A stretch of 64,000 nucleotides of DNA, taken from an uncultured Cohaesibacter sp. Lineage in GTDB: Bacteria; Pseudomonadota; Alphaproteobacteria; Rhizobiales; Cohaesibacteraceae. Of the stretch, positions 24,377 through 34,481 are shown piece by piece. The stretch's first letter is position 1. The number at the start of each line of letters is the position of its first letter. The notes beneath the pieces were generated by a model. The model was not told the origin of the DNA, ran no database searches, and saw only the letters and a program-made list of their open reading frames with translations. A program made the position numbers and the translations under genes. The stretch covers positions 45,787 to 109,786 of the forward strand of contig NZ_OY781115.1 in the NCBI RefSeq assembly GCF_963676485.1. Direction: 5' to 3'.

Positions 24377-25945
24377 ATGCGCCGTTCCACATTGCTCGTC
24401 ACCGTTTGTGCCACTCTTTTGTCTGCGACAATGGTCAATGCAGCTCCACCGCCGCTCGTCTTGGCTGTGGGTGGGGAACCGGAAGGCGGATTTGATCCGA
24501 TCATGGGCTGGGGGCGCTATGGCAATCCGCTGTTTCAGGCAACCCTGTTGCGCCGCGATGCTGACCTTGAGATGAAGGGCGATCTCGCAACCGACTGGTC
24601 CTTGTCCGATGATCGCCTCGTCTGGACTGTTTCACTGCGTCAGGACGCCAAATTCTCCGATGGCACACCGCTAACCGCAGACGATGTTGCCTTCACTTTC
24701 AACAAAGCCAGAGATGCGGGCGGTCTGACGGATATGAAGATCCTCAAGGAAGCACGCGCAATATCTCCCTATAAGGTCGAGCTGGAACTCAACAAACCGC
24801 AGATCACTTTCACCTCGCATCTGGTGGCACTGGGTATTGTGCCCAAAGGCAGCTATGGCGATGACTATGCACGTCATCCGGTTGGAGCGGGACCGTTTAA
24901 AATGGTTGAATGGCGCGAAGGGGAACAGCTGATCGTTGAGCCCAATCCCTATTGGTATGGCGAAAAGATTTCCTTCCCGCGCGTAACCTTTGTTTTCGGC
25001 GAAGAGGCCGTTGCGCTCAATCTGGCGCGATCCGGAGCCGCGCATCTGGTCACGGTTCCACCCACTGACGCAGAACAGGTGCCTAGTGGCATGCATGTCC
25101 AATTTGTCGATACGGTCGACAACCGCGGCATCACCTTCCCCATGCTTCCTGCCGGTACAAAGACCGAAAATGGCGCACCGATTGGCAACGACGTGACATC
25201 CGATCGGGCCATCCGTATCGCCATCAATCAGGGCATGGACAGGAAGGCTCTGGTCGCGCTGGCGCTCAATGGGCATGGAACGCCTGCCTATGGCCCGGTG
25301 GACGGTCTTCCTTGGGACAATCCCGATGCCCGCATTGAAGGCGGTGACATCGAGCAGGCGAAAGCCACTCTGGATGCCGCTGGCTGGCATGATGAGGATG
25401 GTGATGGCGTCCGGGAAAAGGACGGTCTGGAAGCCCGCTTCCCACTCATCTATCCGGCATCGGATTCCCTGCGTCAGGCCTTGGCGCTGGGAGCGGCAGA
25501 CCAGATGCGCGCGCTTGGTATCATCGCCGAACCACGGGGCCTGAGCTGGGATGCAATCGGCAAGGAAATGCACGCAAGCCCGGTGCTCTTTGGCTGGGGT
25601 GCGCATGATCCTTCAGAGATCTACTCACTCTATCATGGCAGCAATGCCGGGGTTGAGTATTACAACACGGGCTTCTATCACAATGCCAGCGTTGATGCCC
25701 ATCTGGATGCTGCCCAGTCTGCCGCCAGCTTCGAAGCGTCCCTTCCCGAGTGGAAAGCGGCCCAGTGGGATGGCAAGACCGGTTTCAGTGCAAAGGGCGA
25801 TGCACCCTGGGCATGGATGGTGAATATCGACCATGCATACTGGATCAGCGACTGCCTTGATATTGGCCCTGTCCAGATTGAACCCCATGGCCATGGTTAT
25901 CCAATCACTCAAGGGCTGCCGTCCTGGAAATGGACCTGTGAATGA
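24377..25945 (+). CDS. Nickel-type ABC transporter substrate-binding protein (NikA/SBP_bac_5 family)
   Basis: A 522-residue periplasmic binding protein of the peptide/opine/nickel family. A signal peptide (residues 1-22, ending VNA) is followed by family blocks: FSDGTPLTADDVAFTFNKARD, NPYWYGEKISFPRVTFVFGEE, DRAIRIAINQGMDRKALV and ASDSLRQALALGA. It opens a five-gene operon ordered binding protein, two permeases and two ATPases, with 4-base overlaps. The NikR-type box directly upstream argues for nickel or a nickel-metallophore complex rather than peptides. Whether free Ni or a chelate is bound cannot be judged. Confidence 0.85.
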   Translation: MRRSTLLVTVCATLLSATMVNAAPPPLVLAVGGEPEGGFDPIMGWGRYGNPLFQATLLRRDADLEMKGDLATDWSLSDDRLVWTVSLRQDAKFSDGTPLTADDVAFTFNKARDAGGLTDMKILKEARAISPYKVELELNKPQITFTSHLVALGIVPKGSYGDDYARHPVGAGPFKMVEWREGEQLIVEPNPYWYGEKISFPRVTFVFGEEAVALNLARSGAAHLVTVPPTDAEQVPSGMHVQFVDTVDNRGITFPMLPAGTKTENGAPIGNDVTSDRAIRIAINQGMDRKALVALALNGHGTPAYGPVDGLPWDNPDARIEGGDIEQAKATLDAAGWHDEDGDGVREKDGLEARFPLIYPASDSLRQALALGAADQMRALGIIAEPRGLSWDAIGKEMHASPVLFGWGAHDPSEIYSLYHGSNAGVEYYNTGFYHNASVDAHLDAAQSAASFEASLPEWKAAQWDGKTGFSAKGDAPWAWMVNIDHAYWISDCLDIGPVQIEPHGHGYPITQGLPSWKWTCE

Positions 25946-27006
25946 GCCGATATCAGTGGCTTTTGAATTTGCTGCGCGAACGTGTCATTCGTCTCATATG
26001 GCTACTGCCATTGGCGATGGTAGGCCTGTTCACGCTCATCAGGCTTGCGCCGGTTGATCCGGTGCAGGCCTATGTGGGTGCGCGCGTGGCTCTGATCGGG
26101 CCGGAACAACGCACGGCGATTGCCAAGGCCTGGGGTCTTCATGATCCCGTGCCGGAACAGTTCCTGCGCTGGCTCTCCCATCTCCTGAAGGGCGATCTTG
26201 GCGACAGCATGCTCTTCAACGCGCCCGTTAGCGAGGTGATCATGGCCCGTTGGCCTGCGTCTCTGTCGTTGATCGGTGCCGCTTTTCTTTTTGCCTTCGT
26301 CATAGGTACCTCACTGGGGCTGATTGCAGCCGCTTCGAGAGGGCGCTGGCCTGACCGGATCATCCGTGCTGTTGCGGTAACGCTGGCGGTCAGCCCGAGC
26401 TTTTGGCTTGCGCTGATGCTGATTGCGCTATTCTCCGTGCAGCTTGGCTGGTTGCCCGCCTGCTGTTCCGCTTCCCCGGGGCTGACGATGGATGAGGTGA
26501 CATTGGGCGACAGGCTGCGCCATCTGATCCTGCCTGCGATAACCGTGTCGATTGTTGGCATCGCCCCCCTGATCTTGCACACAAGAGCGCGGGCCACCGC
26601 TTTTCTGGAAGGGCCTGCGGCACGCCATCTCAAGTCACATGGTGCCCGCGATCTGCCTCTACTCGTTGGCCCGGGTCTGCGCCATGCGCTTGGTCCGGCG
26701 CTCACGATCCATCTGGCTGGTGCCGGCGAATTGATCGGCGGCTCTGTTCTGGCGGAAAGCATCTTTTCCTGGCCCGGTCTGGGCGAAGCAACGGTTCGTG
26801 CAGCAAAAGGGGCCGATGCGCCGCTTCTGATGGGCGTTGCTCTCGCAACGCTGGGGGTGGTGTTTGTTGGCAACATGTTGGCGGATATTTGCGCCCATCT
26901 GCTTGACCCCCGTTTGCGTGAGCTGCCCTCCGCTGAGCGAAAGAAGCGCTCACAAGCATGGCTGTTCAAGAGAACCGCCGACATTCCGAGCGAGGGGAAG
27001 CCATGA
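25942..27006 (+). CDS. ABC transporter permease (NikB-like)
   Basis: A 354-residue inner-membrane permease of the DppB/NikB family. Family marks are the early LIRLAPVDPVQAYVGARV, LLKGDLGDSMLFNAPVSEVI and the late EASA-loop region leading to ESIFSWPGLGEATVRAAKGAD. Several hydrophobic helices are evident. It overlaps the binding-protein gene and the next permease by ATGA junctions, so translation is coupled. It forms the channel with the next permease. Confidence 0.88.
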   Translation: MSRYQWLLNLLRERVIRLIWLLPLAMVGLFTLIRLAPVDPVQAYVGARVALIGPEQRTAIAKAWGLHDPVPEQFLRWLSHLLKGDLGDSMLFNAPVSEVIMARWPASLSLIGAAFLFAFVIGTSLGLIAAASRGRWPDRIIRAVAVTLAVSPSFWLALMLIALFSVQLGWLPACCSASPGLTMDEVTLGDRLRHLILPAITVSIVGIAPLILHTRARATAFLEGPAARHLKSHGARDLPLLVGPGLRHALGPALTIHLAGAGELIGGSVLAESIFSWPGLGEATVRAAKGADAPLLMGVALATLGVVFVGNMLADICAHLLDPRLRELPSAERKKRSQAWLFKRTADIPSEGKP

Positions 27007-27881
27007 CCGAGCTGATCGAAAAAACACGCCTTGCAGAACCGTTTGATGCAAGGGGGAGCAACCGCCTTGCCGGAACGCGCCGTCAGGCCGTCCTCAGTGG
27101 CCTCATCGCCTTGACGCTCGTCCTTGGCGTCTTTGCCTATTCCCTGATGGTCTCCTCTGATGATCTGCGGGTCGATCCTGCGGCGCGGATGCTTGCGCCC
27201 TCTCTGGAGCATCTGTTTGGTACCGATCTTCTGGGCAGGGACATGCTGCTGCGCACGCTTCTGGCGCTTGGCCAGTCCATTGGTATCGGGCTGTTCGCCG
27301 GGATCGTTTCAACGGCGCTCTCCGTCATTCTCGGCCTCCTTGCAAGCGTCAATCGCCTTGCGGACAGGATTGTCGGCGTCGCGACAGAGCTGTTTCTTGG
27401 CCTTCCTCATTTCGTGCTTCTGATGTTGGTTGCCTATGCGGCGGGTGGAGGCGTCAAAGGTGTCATTCTCGCTGTTGGCTTGACCCATTGGCCGCGTCTG
27501 GCACGCTTGTTGCGCCATGAGACCCAACGGGTGCTGGCGTCTGACTATGTGGCGGTTTCGCGCGGGCTCGGGCGTAGTCCGCTTTGGATCGCACGGCGGC
27601 ATTTGCTGCCTCATCTCATCCCCCAGATCATAGCAGGCTTCGTGCTGATCTTTCCCCATGCCATCCTGCATGAGGCTGGCTTGTCCTTCCTTGGTCTGGG
27701 CGTGCCGCCGCATCTGCCGTCCATTGGCGTCATATTGTCTGAATCCCTAAGAGCGCTCGGCTCGGGCCTTTGGTGGCTTGCTTTCTTTCCCGGCCTCGGC
27801 CTGCTGCTTGTTGCCTTGTCCTTTGAGATATTCGGCGAGTCTTTGCGGCGTGTCTCTGATCCTGATGAAGGGGTGGCCTGA
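27003..27881 (+). CDS. ABC transporter permease (NikC-like)
   Basis: The second membrane subunit, 292 residues, of the DppC/NikC family: HLFGTDLLGRDMLLRTLLALGQS, the ATPase-contact loop ASDYVAVSRGLGRSPLWIARRHL, and HEAGLSFLGLGVPPHLPSIG. The ATG at 27003 sits in an ATGA overlap with the previous stop and gives the normal family length, so the in-frame extension to 26958 is not used. It ends by overlapping the first ATPase gene by one base. Confidence 0.88.
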   Translation: MTELIEKTRLAEPFDARGSNRLAGTRRQAVLSGLIALTLVLGVFAYSLMVSSDDLRVDPAARMLAPSLEHLFGTDLLGRDMLLRTLLALGQSIGIGLFAGIVSTALSVILGLLASVNRLADRIVGVATELFLGLPHFVLLMLVAYAAGGGVKGVILAVGLTHWPRLARLLRHETQRVLASDYVAVSRGLGRSPLWIARRHLLPHLIPQIIAGFVLIFPHAILHEAGLSFLGLGVPPHLPSIGVILSESLRALGSGLWWLAFFPGLGLLLVALSFEIFGESLRRVSDPDEGVA

Positions 27882-28642
27882 TGCTGGTGGTGAAAAATCT
27901 GTCTGTTCATTTTCGGCAGCATCATGGTGCCCCGCTTTCCCCGATCCGGGATGTCTCCTTCAGTCTAAAGCGGGGCGGCGTCACCGGGCTGGTCGGCGGA
28001 TCCGGTGCGGGCAAAAGCCTGATTGCCGAAGCACTTATTGGCAATCTGCCGCGCAATGCCGAAATCACAGGACACATGGCGTTTGACGGTGCCCCGCCAA
28101 AACCGGGCACCTTGGCCCTTGCCCCACAAGGCCGAGACTCGCTTGATCCCCTCTGCCCAGTTGGTCGACAGGTTGCCCGTTTTGCCAAGCTTGCCGGACG
28201 GCCCTGCGATGTGCCCGCACTGTTTGAGAGACTGGGCCTATCGCCCGAGAGCCTTGAGCACTCCCCCCATGCGCTTTCTGGCGGCATGGCCAAGCGCGTG
28301 CTGCTGGCAACAGCGCTTGCGACGGGTGCCGATTGCATCATCGCCGACGAGCCGACTGCAGGACTGGATGGGGAAGCCGCCGACCGCATCATGGCGCTTC
28401 TGGCATCTCTGGCGACAGGCGGCAAGGCGATCCTTGTGATCAGCCATGACCTTATGCGCCTGACCCAGATCGCAGATCAGATGGTGATCCTTGAAGAAGG
28501 ACAGCAGGTGGACGTGACCTCGGCAGACGCTTTTCACGAAGGAAGATTGGCCCATCCCTTCACCAAGGCGCTGTGGCAGGCCCAGACATGGAACGGCTTT
28601 GCGATGGCAGCAGCTGAGGGAGGCGAAAATGCTGAAAGTTGA
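27881..28642 (+). CDS. ABC transporter ATP-binding protein (NikD-like)
   Basis: A 253-residue ATPase of the Opp/Nik type. Walker A is GGSGAGKS (near residue 43), the signature is LSGGMAKRVLLATAL and Walker B is CIIADEPTAGLDG, followed by the His-loop ISHDL. It pairs with the next gene, a second ATPase, as in NikD-NikE. The start directly overlaps the end of the permease gene. Confidence 0.9.
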   Translation: MLVVKNLSVHFRQHHGAPLSPIRDVSFSLKRGGVTGLVGGSGAGKSLIAEALIGNLPRNAEITGHMAFDGAPPKPGTLALAPQGRDSLDPLCPVGRQVARFAKLAGRPCDVPALFERLGLSPESLEHSPHALSGGMAKRVLLATALATGADCIIADEPTAGLDGEAADRIMALLASLATGGKAILVISHDLMRLTQIADQMVILEEGQQVDVTSADAFHEGRLAHPFTKALWQAQTWNGFAMAAAEGGENAES

Positions 28643-29339
28643 CGGATTGATCCATCGATTTGGCGATGCCATGGTCCTTGATCATGTGGCGCTATCTGCG
28701 AACACGGATGAGCGGATCGGTATTGTTGGTCCGTCCGGTATCGGCAAGACGACGCTTGGGCGTATTTTGGCCGGACAGATCCGACCGGATGGGGGCCAGG
28801 TCTTGTGGAATGGCATGGATATCGCTGCTGTGAAGGGACCGTCGCCTGTACAATTGGCGCCGCAATCACCGGAACTTGCGGTCGATCCGCGTTGGACGGT
28901 TGCGGATATTCTCGCCAACGGCGGTGCCATTGATCCTGCGGTTCTTGATGGCTTTGGTATTCGAGCGAACTGGCGCACGCGACGGGCAAGGGAATTGTCT
29001 GGCGGCGAGCTTGCCCGCGTGTCTCTCGCCCGCCTCATCCTGCCGACAACGCACCTGCTCATCTGCGATGAGATCACCGCCCAGCTCGACGCCATTTCAG
29101 CGCGCCAGATCTGGCAGGCTCTCTTGTCGGTTACGCTAGAGCGGGATATCGGCCTCATCGTCATCAGTCATGATGAAAGATTGCAAAAGGCTGTCTCTAC
29201 CCGGAGCTTCCGCCTTGAAGGCGGACAGCTCAAACACAACTCTCGACCACCATCCGGCGGGGCGCTCCAACAGGAAAACTCAGGGCTCGAAAAGACAAAG
29301 GATCATTGCACTCAAGACGATAAATCCCAAGCCAACTAG
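28629..29339 (+). CDS. ABC transporter ATP-binding protein (NikE-like)
   Basis: A 236-residue partner ATPase: Walker [10 protein letters not shown], signature [15 protein letters not shown], Walker [14 protein letters not shown] and switch His in ISHDE. The ATG at 28629 has a GGAGG-type site and overlaps the previous gene by 14 bases. Upstream in-frame residues are not needed. The C-terminus carries a polar tail of about 30 residues. Its stop codon shares the four bases CTAG with the stop of the convergent chemoreceptor gene. Confidence 0.88.
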   Translation: MLKVDGLIHRFGDAMVLDHVALSANTDERIGIVGPSGIGKTTLGRILAGQIRPDGGQVLWNGMDIAAVKGPSPVQLAPQSPELAVDPRWTVADILANGGAIDPAVLDGFGIRANWRTRRARELSGGELARVSLARLILPTTHLLICDEITAQLDAISARQIWQALLSVTLERDIGLIVISHDERLQKAVSTRSFRLEGGQLKHNSRPPSGGALQQENSGLEKTKDHCTQDDKSQAN

Positions 29340-31300
29340 ATCCGTTCAAGCCCGAGCTTGCCTTCTCTGGCCCAGATTTTCCTGAAGGCGGCCCAGCCAT
29401 AATCTGGCAGGTTCAATTCGATAGGTTCATCGAACGCTCGCTCGATTTCCGCTATGCAGGCCCCTCTTCGGGAGACATTGAAAAGCGTGGTGACAAACTC
29501 TCCGTTTTTATCTCGCCCCTTCACTTGTTCGTTCAGGTCGGTTCTGGCTTCCGAGCGCTGTTCTGTTGCATCAAGAGATGCCTGAATAATGGCCGGAATT
29601 TCATCCCGCAATCTCTGGGCAGTCAAGGACATGTTGTTCGTTTTCTCGCTCATTGCATTGGAGAAAGCGAGCGTCTTTTGGGCGATCTGCGCCACCTCGG
29701 ACATCCCGGTTGACATCATGCCAACCGACCGACCCGAGTCACTGACTATGCGCCCGAAACTCTCCGTCGTTGCGCGTTGCTCTTCCGTTGCCGATGCAAC
29801 GATGGCGGCCATTTCGCTCAGGCCGCGCGTGCTCTGGATTAGCTGATCCATGGAGGATACGGCGGCATTTGTTTTCTGCTGGATGGCCACGACCTGCTCT
29901 GAAATCTGTTTGGTCGACTGGTTGGTCTGCTCGGCCAGATCCTTGACTTCGGCGGCAACAACTGCAAAGCCGCGCCCTGCTTCTCCTGCTCTTGCGGCTT
30001 CAATCGTTGCATTCAGCGCCAGAAGGTTGGTCTTTTCTGCAATGTCGCTGATCACAGAGACAAATTGGCCGATATTGTCGGCGGCTGTTGCCAGTTCCGA
30101 AATCGTCTCTTGCGAGGATGATGACAGCGACACGGCCTCGATGGTCAGTCTGTTGGATGTGTCCGTTTTCTCAGCAACTTCACTGATCGCGGTCAAAAGC
30201 TCCTCGGAAAGGCCCACAGCTTCCTTGGAACGTGAATGGGTTTCCTGCGCCTGGACGAGGATTTGCGCAACGCTGTTATTGGCCTGTTCAAGCGAGCCGC
30301 GCATGTCTATCGATTGGCTTTCCACTTCGCAGGCGCTTTCAGCGATCACATCAATCCCTTCTTCGGTCTTGTTTTTGACCTCTGTGGCCATCAGGGAGAG
30401 AATTTCCCGCCGTTCGGAGATGTTTTTACGCTCGGCTTGTTCTCGCTCGTCTTCCAGCTGCCGCATACGGATGAGCCGTTCCTTGAACCGATCGAATGCG
30501 CGTGCCAGATCTCCGATCTCGTCATTCCCCTTGACCTTCACACTGGCTGTCAAATCATTTTCAGACAGATGCTCCAATGCGGTGACCACCTGTCGCAAGG
30601 GAAGTGTGACTGTCTTTCGCGTTATATAGCTGGCAATCAGAATTCCGAGTAACGTCGCGACAATGGCAACAATGATGAGGACATGTTCTGTCGTTGTTTC
30701 GTGCTCTTCTGCTGAGCGAGCCGCTTTCAGCGTGAAGCCTTCGATCCGTTGCAGGAGGTCGACCAATTCCCGGTTGAGCTTTTTTTCTTCAAGCTCAATC
30801 GTCTGCAACAGTTCCAGTGCCTTATCTGTCTCATTGCCATTTGAAAAGGCGATGATCTGGGCGGCATGTTCATCATAGGCTTGATGCTCGCGCTCAATTT
30901 GCTTAAGAGCGTTCACAACAAGTTGGATCTGCGCCCGTGTTTTCTCGTCAAAACTATGCTCGAGTGCCTTTTCGGCGATACGCTCTCCTTGTTGGATTTC
31001 CTCTCCAACAAGATCCGCGTAATCTTTGAATTTCAGCTCCGCAGCTTCTTTCTGTGTCGGAATGTCACCATCCGTCAAGCCATTCAAGCGTAAGACCCGT
31101 TCGAACATCACTGATTGTTCTAACTGATGTGTGGTAATTCGGCTGAGGACTTCTGTCAGCGGAATATCGGCCTCAGCGATCGTCTCGATCTCCTTGCCTA
31201 TCTTCCCCAGCTGCATGACGCTGAAGAAAGACTGTGCCACGATAACTACACTTAAAACCAAAACTATGGTGATTACTTTGGCAGATACTGAATAACGCAC
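29336..31300 (-). CDS. Methyl-accepting chemotaxis protein with C-terminal PilZ-like segment
   Basis: A 654-residue chemoreceptor. An N-terminal helix precedes a mostly helical periplasmic four-helix-bundle-like domain (about residues 30-205). A second helix ([19 protein letters not shown]), HAMP and a signalling tip ([28 protein letters not shown]) follow. After the coiled coil, the last 80 residues carry RSEAR and then NVSRRGACI. These fit the RxxxR and (D/N)xSxxG halves of the PilZ cyclic-di-GMP site. This suggests a receptor that integrates ligand and c-di-GMP signals. The gene is convergent with the nik-like operon and overlaps its last stop. Confidence 0.88.
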   Translation of the reverse strand: MRYSVSAKVITIVLVLSVVIVAQSFFSVMQLGKIGKEIETIAEADIPLTEVLSRITTHQLEQSVMFERVLRLNGLTDGDIPTQKEAAELKFKDYADLVGEEIQQGERIAEKALEHSFDEKTRAQIQLVVNALKQIEREHQAYDEHAAQIIAFSNGNETDKALELLQTIELEEKKLNRELVDLLQRIEGFTLKAARSAEEHETTTEHVLIIVAIVATLLGILIASYITRKTVTLPLRQVVTALEHLSENDLTASVKVKGNDEIGDLARAFDRFKERLIRMRQLEDEREQAERKNISERREILSLMATEVKNKTEEGIDVIAESACEVESQSIDMRGSLEQANNSVAQILVQAQETHSRSKEAVGLSEELLTAISEVAEKTDTSNRLTIEAVSLSSSSQETISELATAADNIGQFVSVISDIAEKTNLLALNATIEAARAGEAGRGFAVVAAEVKDLAEQTNQSTKQISEQVVAIQQKTNAAVSSMDQLIQSTRGLSEMAAIVASATEEQRATTESFGRIVSDSGRSVGMMSTGMSEVAQIAQKTLAFSNAMSEKTNNMSLTAQRLRDEIPAIIQASLDATEQRSEARTDLNEQVKGRDKNGEFVTTLFNVSRRGACIAEIERAFDEPIELNLPDYGWAAFRKIWAREGKLGLERI

Positions 31301-31697
31301 GTTGCCCTCATATTATTTAGACGCCAAGAAGTAATAAACTATTACATGGGATAATTAACAATTTAATACCGTTGATTGTACTAATTTTGCATACGTAAAT
31401 ACAAAAAATGATTGTATATATTTTTGGAAAGTAATTTATACTATAATACTATTCAGGGGCGATGTAGTATTTCGAAAGAATGGCGACTTTCTGGGCTTGG
31501 CACTGCAATGCCTTTAGCGCGGAGAAAATCTCAAACGGGCGCCTTTAATTGCGCCTTTGGGCCGAATAGACCCGGAAACAAAACAGATGAATGTCATGGG
31601 CACGTCAAGGCTTTGCCTGAAAATGGTGTTGCAAATCTCTTCGCTGTTGCGTTAGCTTTTCTTTCCCAACAGCCCTTACCCTTCAAGCGCATGCACC
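31301..31697. other. Intergenic region upstream of the PilZ-type chemoreceptor
   Basis: About 400 bases, very AT-rich at 31310-31460. An open frame at 31412-31705 has no family resemblance and no ribosome site. The region probably carries divergent promoters only. Confidence 0.4.
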
Positions 31698-32252
31698 ATG
31701 CCTAATTTTATTTCCATATCCGACGCGACCAAGCGTTTGGCGACAGCCGAGCGGGTTCTTGTCATCGGGTGTTCTGCGGCTGGCAAAAGCACGATCTCAC
31801 TCAAGATCGCCGAGCATTTTAAGCTCGAATATCTGTCCCTTGACCGTGACGTAATTTGGCTTCCTGAATGGACAATGCGCAAGCAGAGCGATCAGAGAGA
31901 AATCTTGAAAAAACTAGTCAGCCGTAAACGCTGGGTTATGGATGGAAACAGCCCCGCAACATTTGACATACGGGTGCCGCGGGCTGATTTGGTTATCTGG
32001 CTTCGTGTTCCTCGTCGCGTGTCTCTTATGGGCTTAGCGCGCCGCGTCCTTAAAAACTACGGTTCGGTAAGGAATGCCATGGCCGATGGCTGCCCTGAAC
32101 GATTGCCCGACCGGGAATTCCTCACATATATATGGACCTTTGAACAAAAAATGGCCCCGCGCATTATCGATGCATTGAACCAGCATGGCCCGGATGTGCC
32201 TGTGGTTACTCCACGCAGCCGAAAAGAGGCCGAGTCATTGTTGGGCATCTAG
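31698..32252 (+). CDS. P-loop NTPase, adenylate-kinase-like (topology modulation protein type)
   Basis: A 184-residue cytosolic NTP-binding protein. Walker A is GCSAAGKST near residue 24, followed by LSLDRDVIWLPEWT and a WVMDGNSPATFDIRVPRADLVIW block. This is the pattern of the small FlaR/adenylate-kinase-related family (DUF-type AAA). It probably phosphorylates a small molecule. The substrate is unknown. It stands alone, with 310 bases before the next gene. Confidence 0.8.
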   Translation: MPNFISISDATKRLATAERVLVIGCSAAGKSTISLKIAEHFKLEYLSLDRDVIWLPEWTMRKQSDQREILKKLVSRKRWVMDGNSPATFDIRVPRADLVIWLRVPRRVSLMGLARRVLKNYGSVRNAMADGCPERLPDREFLTYIWTFEQKMAPRIIDALNQHGPDVPVVTPRSRKEAESLLGI

Positions 32253-32562
32253 ATGGCGCCTAAGGCAGAAACAGTGTTGAATATTCAACACAAATCCGGA
32301 CACATGAATATATGCGCTTGGGTTTCAGCCGCACATCATGGCCAAGTTTTGTGAGCTTGCATGTCCAATAATCGTTCGAGCTGCAATCCACCATCCCGAC
32401 CCGACAATGCCCAAGCCTTAGCTCCGACAGCGAGTTCAGAATGCGAGCCGTGAGAGTAGAATATGTTGAAGCTGATGATAGGGGAAATTGATCTGGACAA
32501 GAATAAAATGGTATTCTTTCAAAAATCGAATATTTTAAAATGTTGAATTTAGGAATTTTGAA
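32253..32562. other. Intergenic region before a LysR gene
   Basis: 310 bases. A minus-strand open frame covering 32260-32712 runs into the LysR coding region and lacks any recognisable domain. AT-rich sequence at 32480-32560 precedes the LysR start and may be its promoter. Confidence 0.35.
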
Positions 32563-33444
32563 GTGATACCAGCTTTTGATATTGATGCCATGCGGATGGT
32601 GATTGCAGGCATGGATCTGGCCAGTTTTGCCAGAGCGGCTGTGCAACTGGGTCGTTCGCAGTCTGCGGTCAGCATGCAGCTCAAGAAGCTTGAATATCAG
32701 GCAGGCACGCAATTATTCACGCGCAAGGGGAGGGGGCTGGTTCCAACTGCCGCAGGCGAAGCGTTTGTTGCCTATGCGCGCAGGATTGTGGCGCTCAACG
32801 ATGAGGCCGCCCTTGCAATGGGGGTGGCGACGACGGCTGCTTCCGTGCGATTTGGTCTGCCTCAGGATTTCTTTGAGGATGTTATGCCCGCGACTCTCAG
32901 AACATTTGTTGAAGCGCATGACAAGGTGCATGTCGACGTTCGGGCGGGAGATAACCACACTATCGCCGATGAAGTCCGGTCTGGCCGTATTGATGCAGCG
33001 ATCGCATTTTTCAAACCGGGCAGCTCTTCGGAAGGAGAAACATTATGCTCGCTTCCTATTCGTTGGCTGGTTCATTCAGATTGGATTGAAGAGAGCAGGG
33101 GGGATCCCTTGCCGTTGGTTCTCTTCAACCATCCCTGCCTCTTTCGTCAAGCGGCGTTGGCGGCTCTGGAAAAAGAAGGGATCCGTTGGCGCGCGGCATT
33201 GACAACCCCCAGTTTGCCCGGCGTGTGGGCAGGTCTTCGCTCTGGGTTGGGCATTGCAGCAAGGGCAGAGCATGGAGTGCCTGCGGACATGGTTATTCTG
33301 GGCAAAGCAGAAGGATTGCCTGAGTTGCCCGAGATAGAAGTCCGCTTGCTGCGTGCTCCGAATATATCCTCATATGCCGAAGCGCTTTCAGAGACTTTGC
33401 GTAAGGAGACTTTGAAAAGGCTTGCTTTGAAGGACGAGCACTGA
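32563..33444 (+). CDS. LysR family transcriptional regulator
   Basis: A 293-residue LysR regulator starting at GTG, with AGGA upstream. HTH: MDLASFARAAVQLGRSQSAVSMQ, then LKKLEYQAGTQLFTRKGRGL. The effector domain starts at ASVRFGLPQDFFED. The next genes in the same direction are a beta-hydroxyacid dehydrogenase and a LysE-family exporter, so it may control amino-acid or hydroxyacid handling. The gaps (152 and 137 bases) mean these are probably separate units. Confidence 0.9.
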   Translation: MIPAFDIDAMRMVIAGMDLASFARAAVQLGRSQSAVSMQLKKLEYQAGTQLFTRKGRGLVPTAAGEAFVAYARRIVALNDEAALAMGVATTAASVRFGLPQDFFEDVMPATLRTFVEAHDKVHVDVRAGDNHTIADEVRSGRIDAAIAFFKPGSSSEGETLCSLPIRWLVHSDWIEESRGDPLPLVLFNHPCLFRQAALAALEKEGIRWRAALTTPSLPGVWAGLRSGLGIAARAEHGVPADMVILGKAEGLPELPEIEVRLLRAPNISSYAEALSETLRKETLKRLALKDEH

Positions 33445-33596
33445 AGCCTGCCTCTTTGGTTCCTGCGTGGGTCCTGTCGGAATCCGCTACGTCAATAGTT
33501 AAAAAATTTTGAAGTCATAGTTCTGAAAAATTCGATTTTGGAAAGTATCTTCTAGCGCTAATTTGTCTTGGAAACATAGCGTAGGGGGGAAGAGAC

Positions 33597-34481
33597 ATGG
33601 CGAAACAAGGTGGCGTTGGATTTATCGGGCTTGGAACCATGGGCAAGCCCATGGCTCTCAATCTGATAAAAGCGGGAACAGACCTCATTGTCTGGAATCG
33701 GACAAGAGAGCGTTGTTTTGCGTTGGAGCAGGCAGGCGCTACGGTCGCGCTTACTGCCGACGAGCTTTTTACCCGATGTGAGATGATTATCCTGATGCTC
33801 GAAAATGACGGGGCAACAGATGCGGTTCTTGCTCGTCGTCAGCCTCAATTTACATCCAGAGTTTCAGGCAAGACCATCATTTCCATGAGCACGCTATCGG
33901 CGGACTATGCGCAAAGCCTGTCGGAGGATATTCGTGCCGCAGGAGGTCGCTATGTCGAAGCGCCAGTGTCCGGCTCCAGGAAGCCTGCGCAAGCCGGACA
34001 ATTGGTGGGCCTGCTCGCCGGAGATGAAGCCGATCTGCAAAAGGTAAGGGCGCTTCTCGCTCCTATCTGCAAAGAGCTTTTTGATTGTGGGGCCGTTCCG
34101 GGCGCACTGCAGATGAAATTTGCAGTCAACAGCTTCCTCATTACGATGGTTACAGGGCTGGCGGAAGCGTGGAATTTTGCTTTGCAGCATCATTTGGACA
34201 TGAGGCGCTTTGCAGAGATTCTGAACGCCGGCCCCATGGCAAGCGACGTATCGCGAACCAAGGTTGCCAAGCTGCTGGCAGGGGATTTCTCCCGGCAGGC
34301 CGGGATTGCGGATGTTTTCAAGAATAGCTGCCTCGTGGTTGAAGCGGCCCGGTCTGTCGGAATCCCTTCTCCACTGATGGACCGGTGCCTTGAGCTCTAT
34401 CGAGAAACGGCATCAATGGATCTGGAAGAGGATGACATGGTGTCTGTTATTCGGGCAATCGAAGGATATGATCTGCCATAA
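33597..34481 (+). CDS. NAD(P)-dependent beta-hydroxyacid dehydrogenase (3-hydroxyisobutyrate dehydrogenase family)
   Basis: A 294-residue oxidoreductase. The Rossmann motif is GFIGLGTMGKPMALNLIKAG at residues 8-27. The family substrate block is EAPVSGSRKPAQAGQLVGLLAG, and the catalytic Lys lies in GALQMKFAVNSFLITM. These enzymes oxidise 3-hydroxyisobutyrate, tartronate semialdehyde, glyoxylate/succinic semialdehyde or similar. The exact substrate is not resolvable. A GGGGGGAAGAG stretch precedes the ATG. Confidence 0.9.
   Translation: MAKQGGVGFIGLGTMGKPMALNLIKAGTDLIVWNRTRERCFALEQAGATVALTADELFTRCEMIILMLENDGATDAVLARRQPQFTSRVSGKTIISMSTLSADYAQSLSEDIRAAGGRYVEAPVSGSRKPAQAGQLVGLLAGDEADLQKVRALLAPICKELFDCGAVPGALQMKFAVNSFLITMVTGLAEAWNFALQHHLDMRRFAEILNAGPMASDVSRTKVAKLLAGDFSRQAGIADVFKNSCLVVEAARSVGIPSPLMDRCLELYRETASMDLEEDDMVSVIRAIEGYDLP

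Noticed and set aside
24671-25606. 311-codon open frame antisense to the NikA-like gene
   Set aside because: Its composition (Arg/His/Cys-rich) is that of a shadow frame, and the sense strand encodes a clear binding protein in an overlapped operon.
26139-27212. 357-codon open frame antisense to the NikB/NikC-like permeases
   Set aside because: It is a shadow of two well-supported permease genes, with no domain or ribosome site.
31412-31705. 97-codon plus-strand frame before the P-loop kinase
   Set aside because: Very AT-rich start, no ribosome site, overlaps the kinase start and has no family resemblance.
32260-32712. 150-codon minus-strand frame overlapping the LysR gene
   Set aside because: It runs into the LysR HTH coding region and has no domain.
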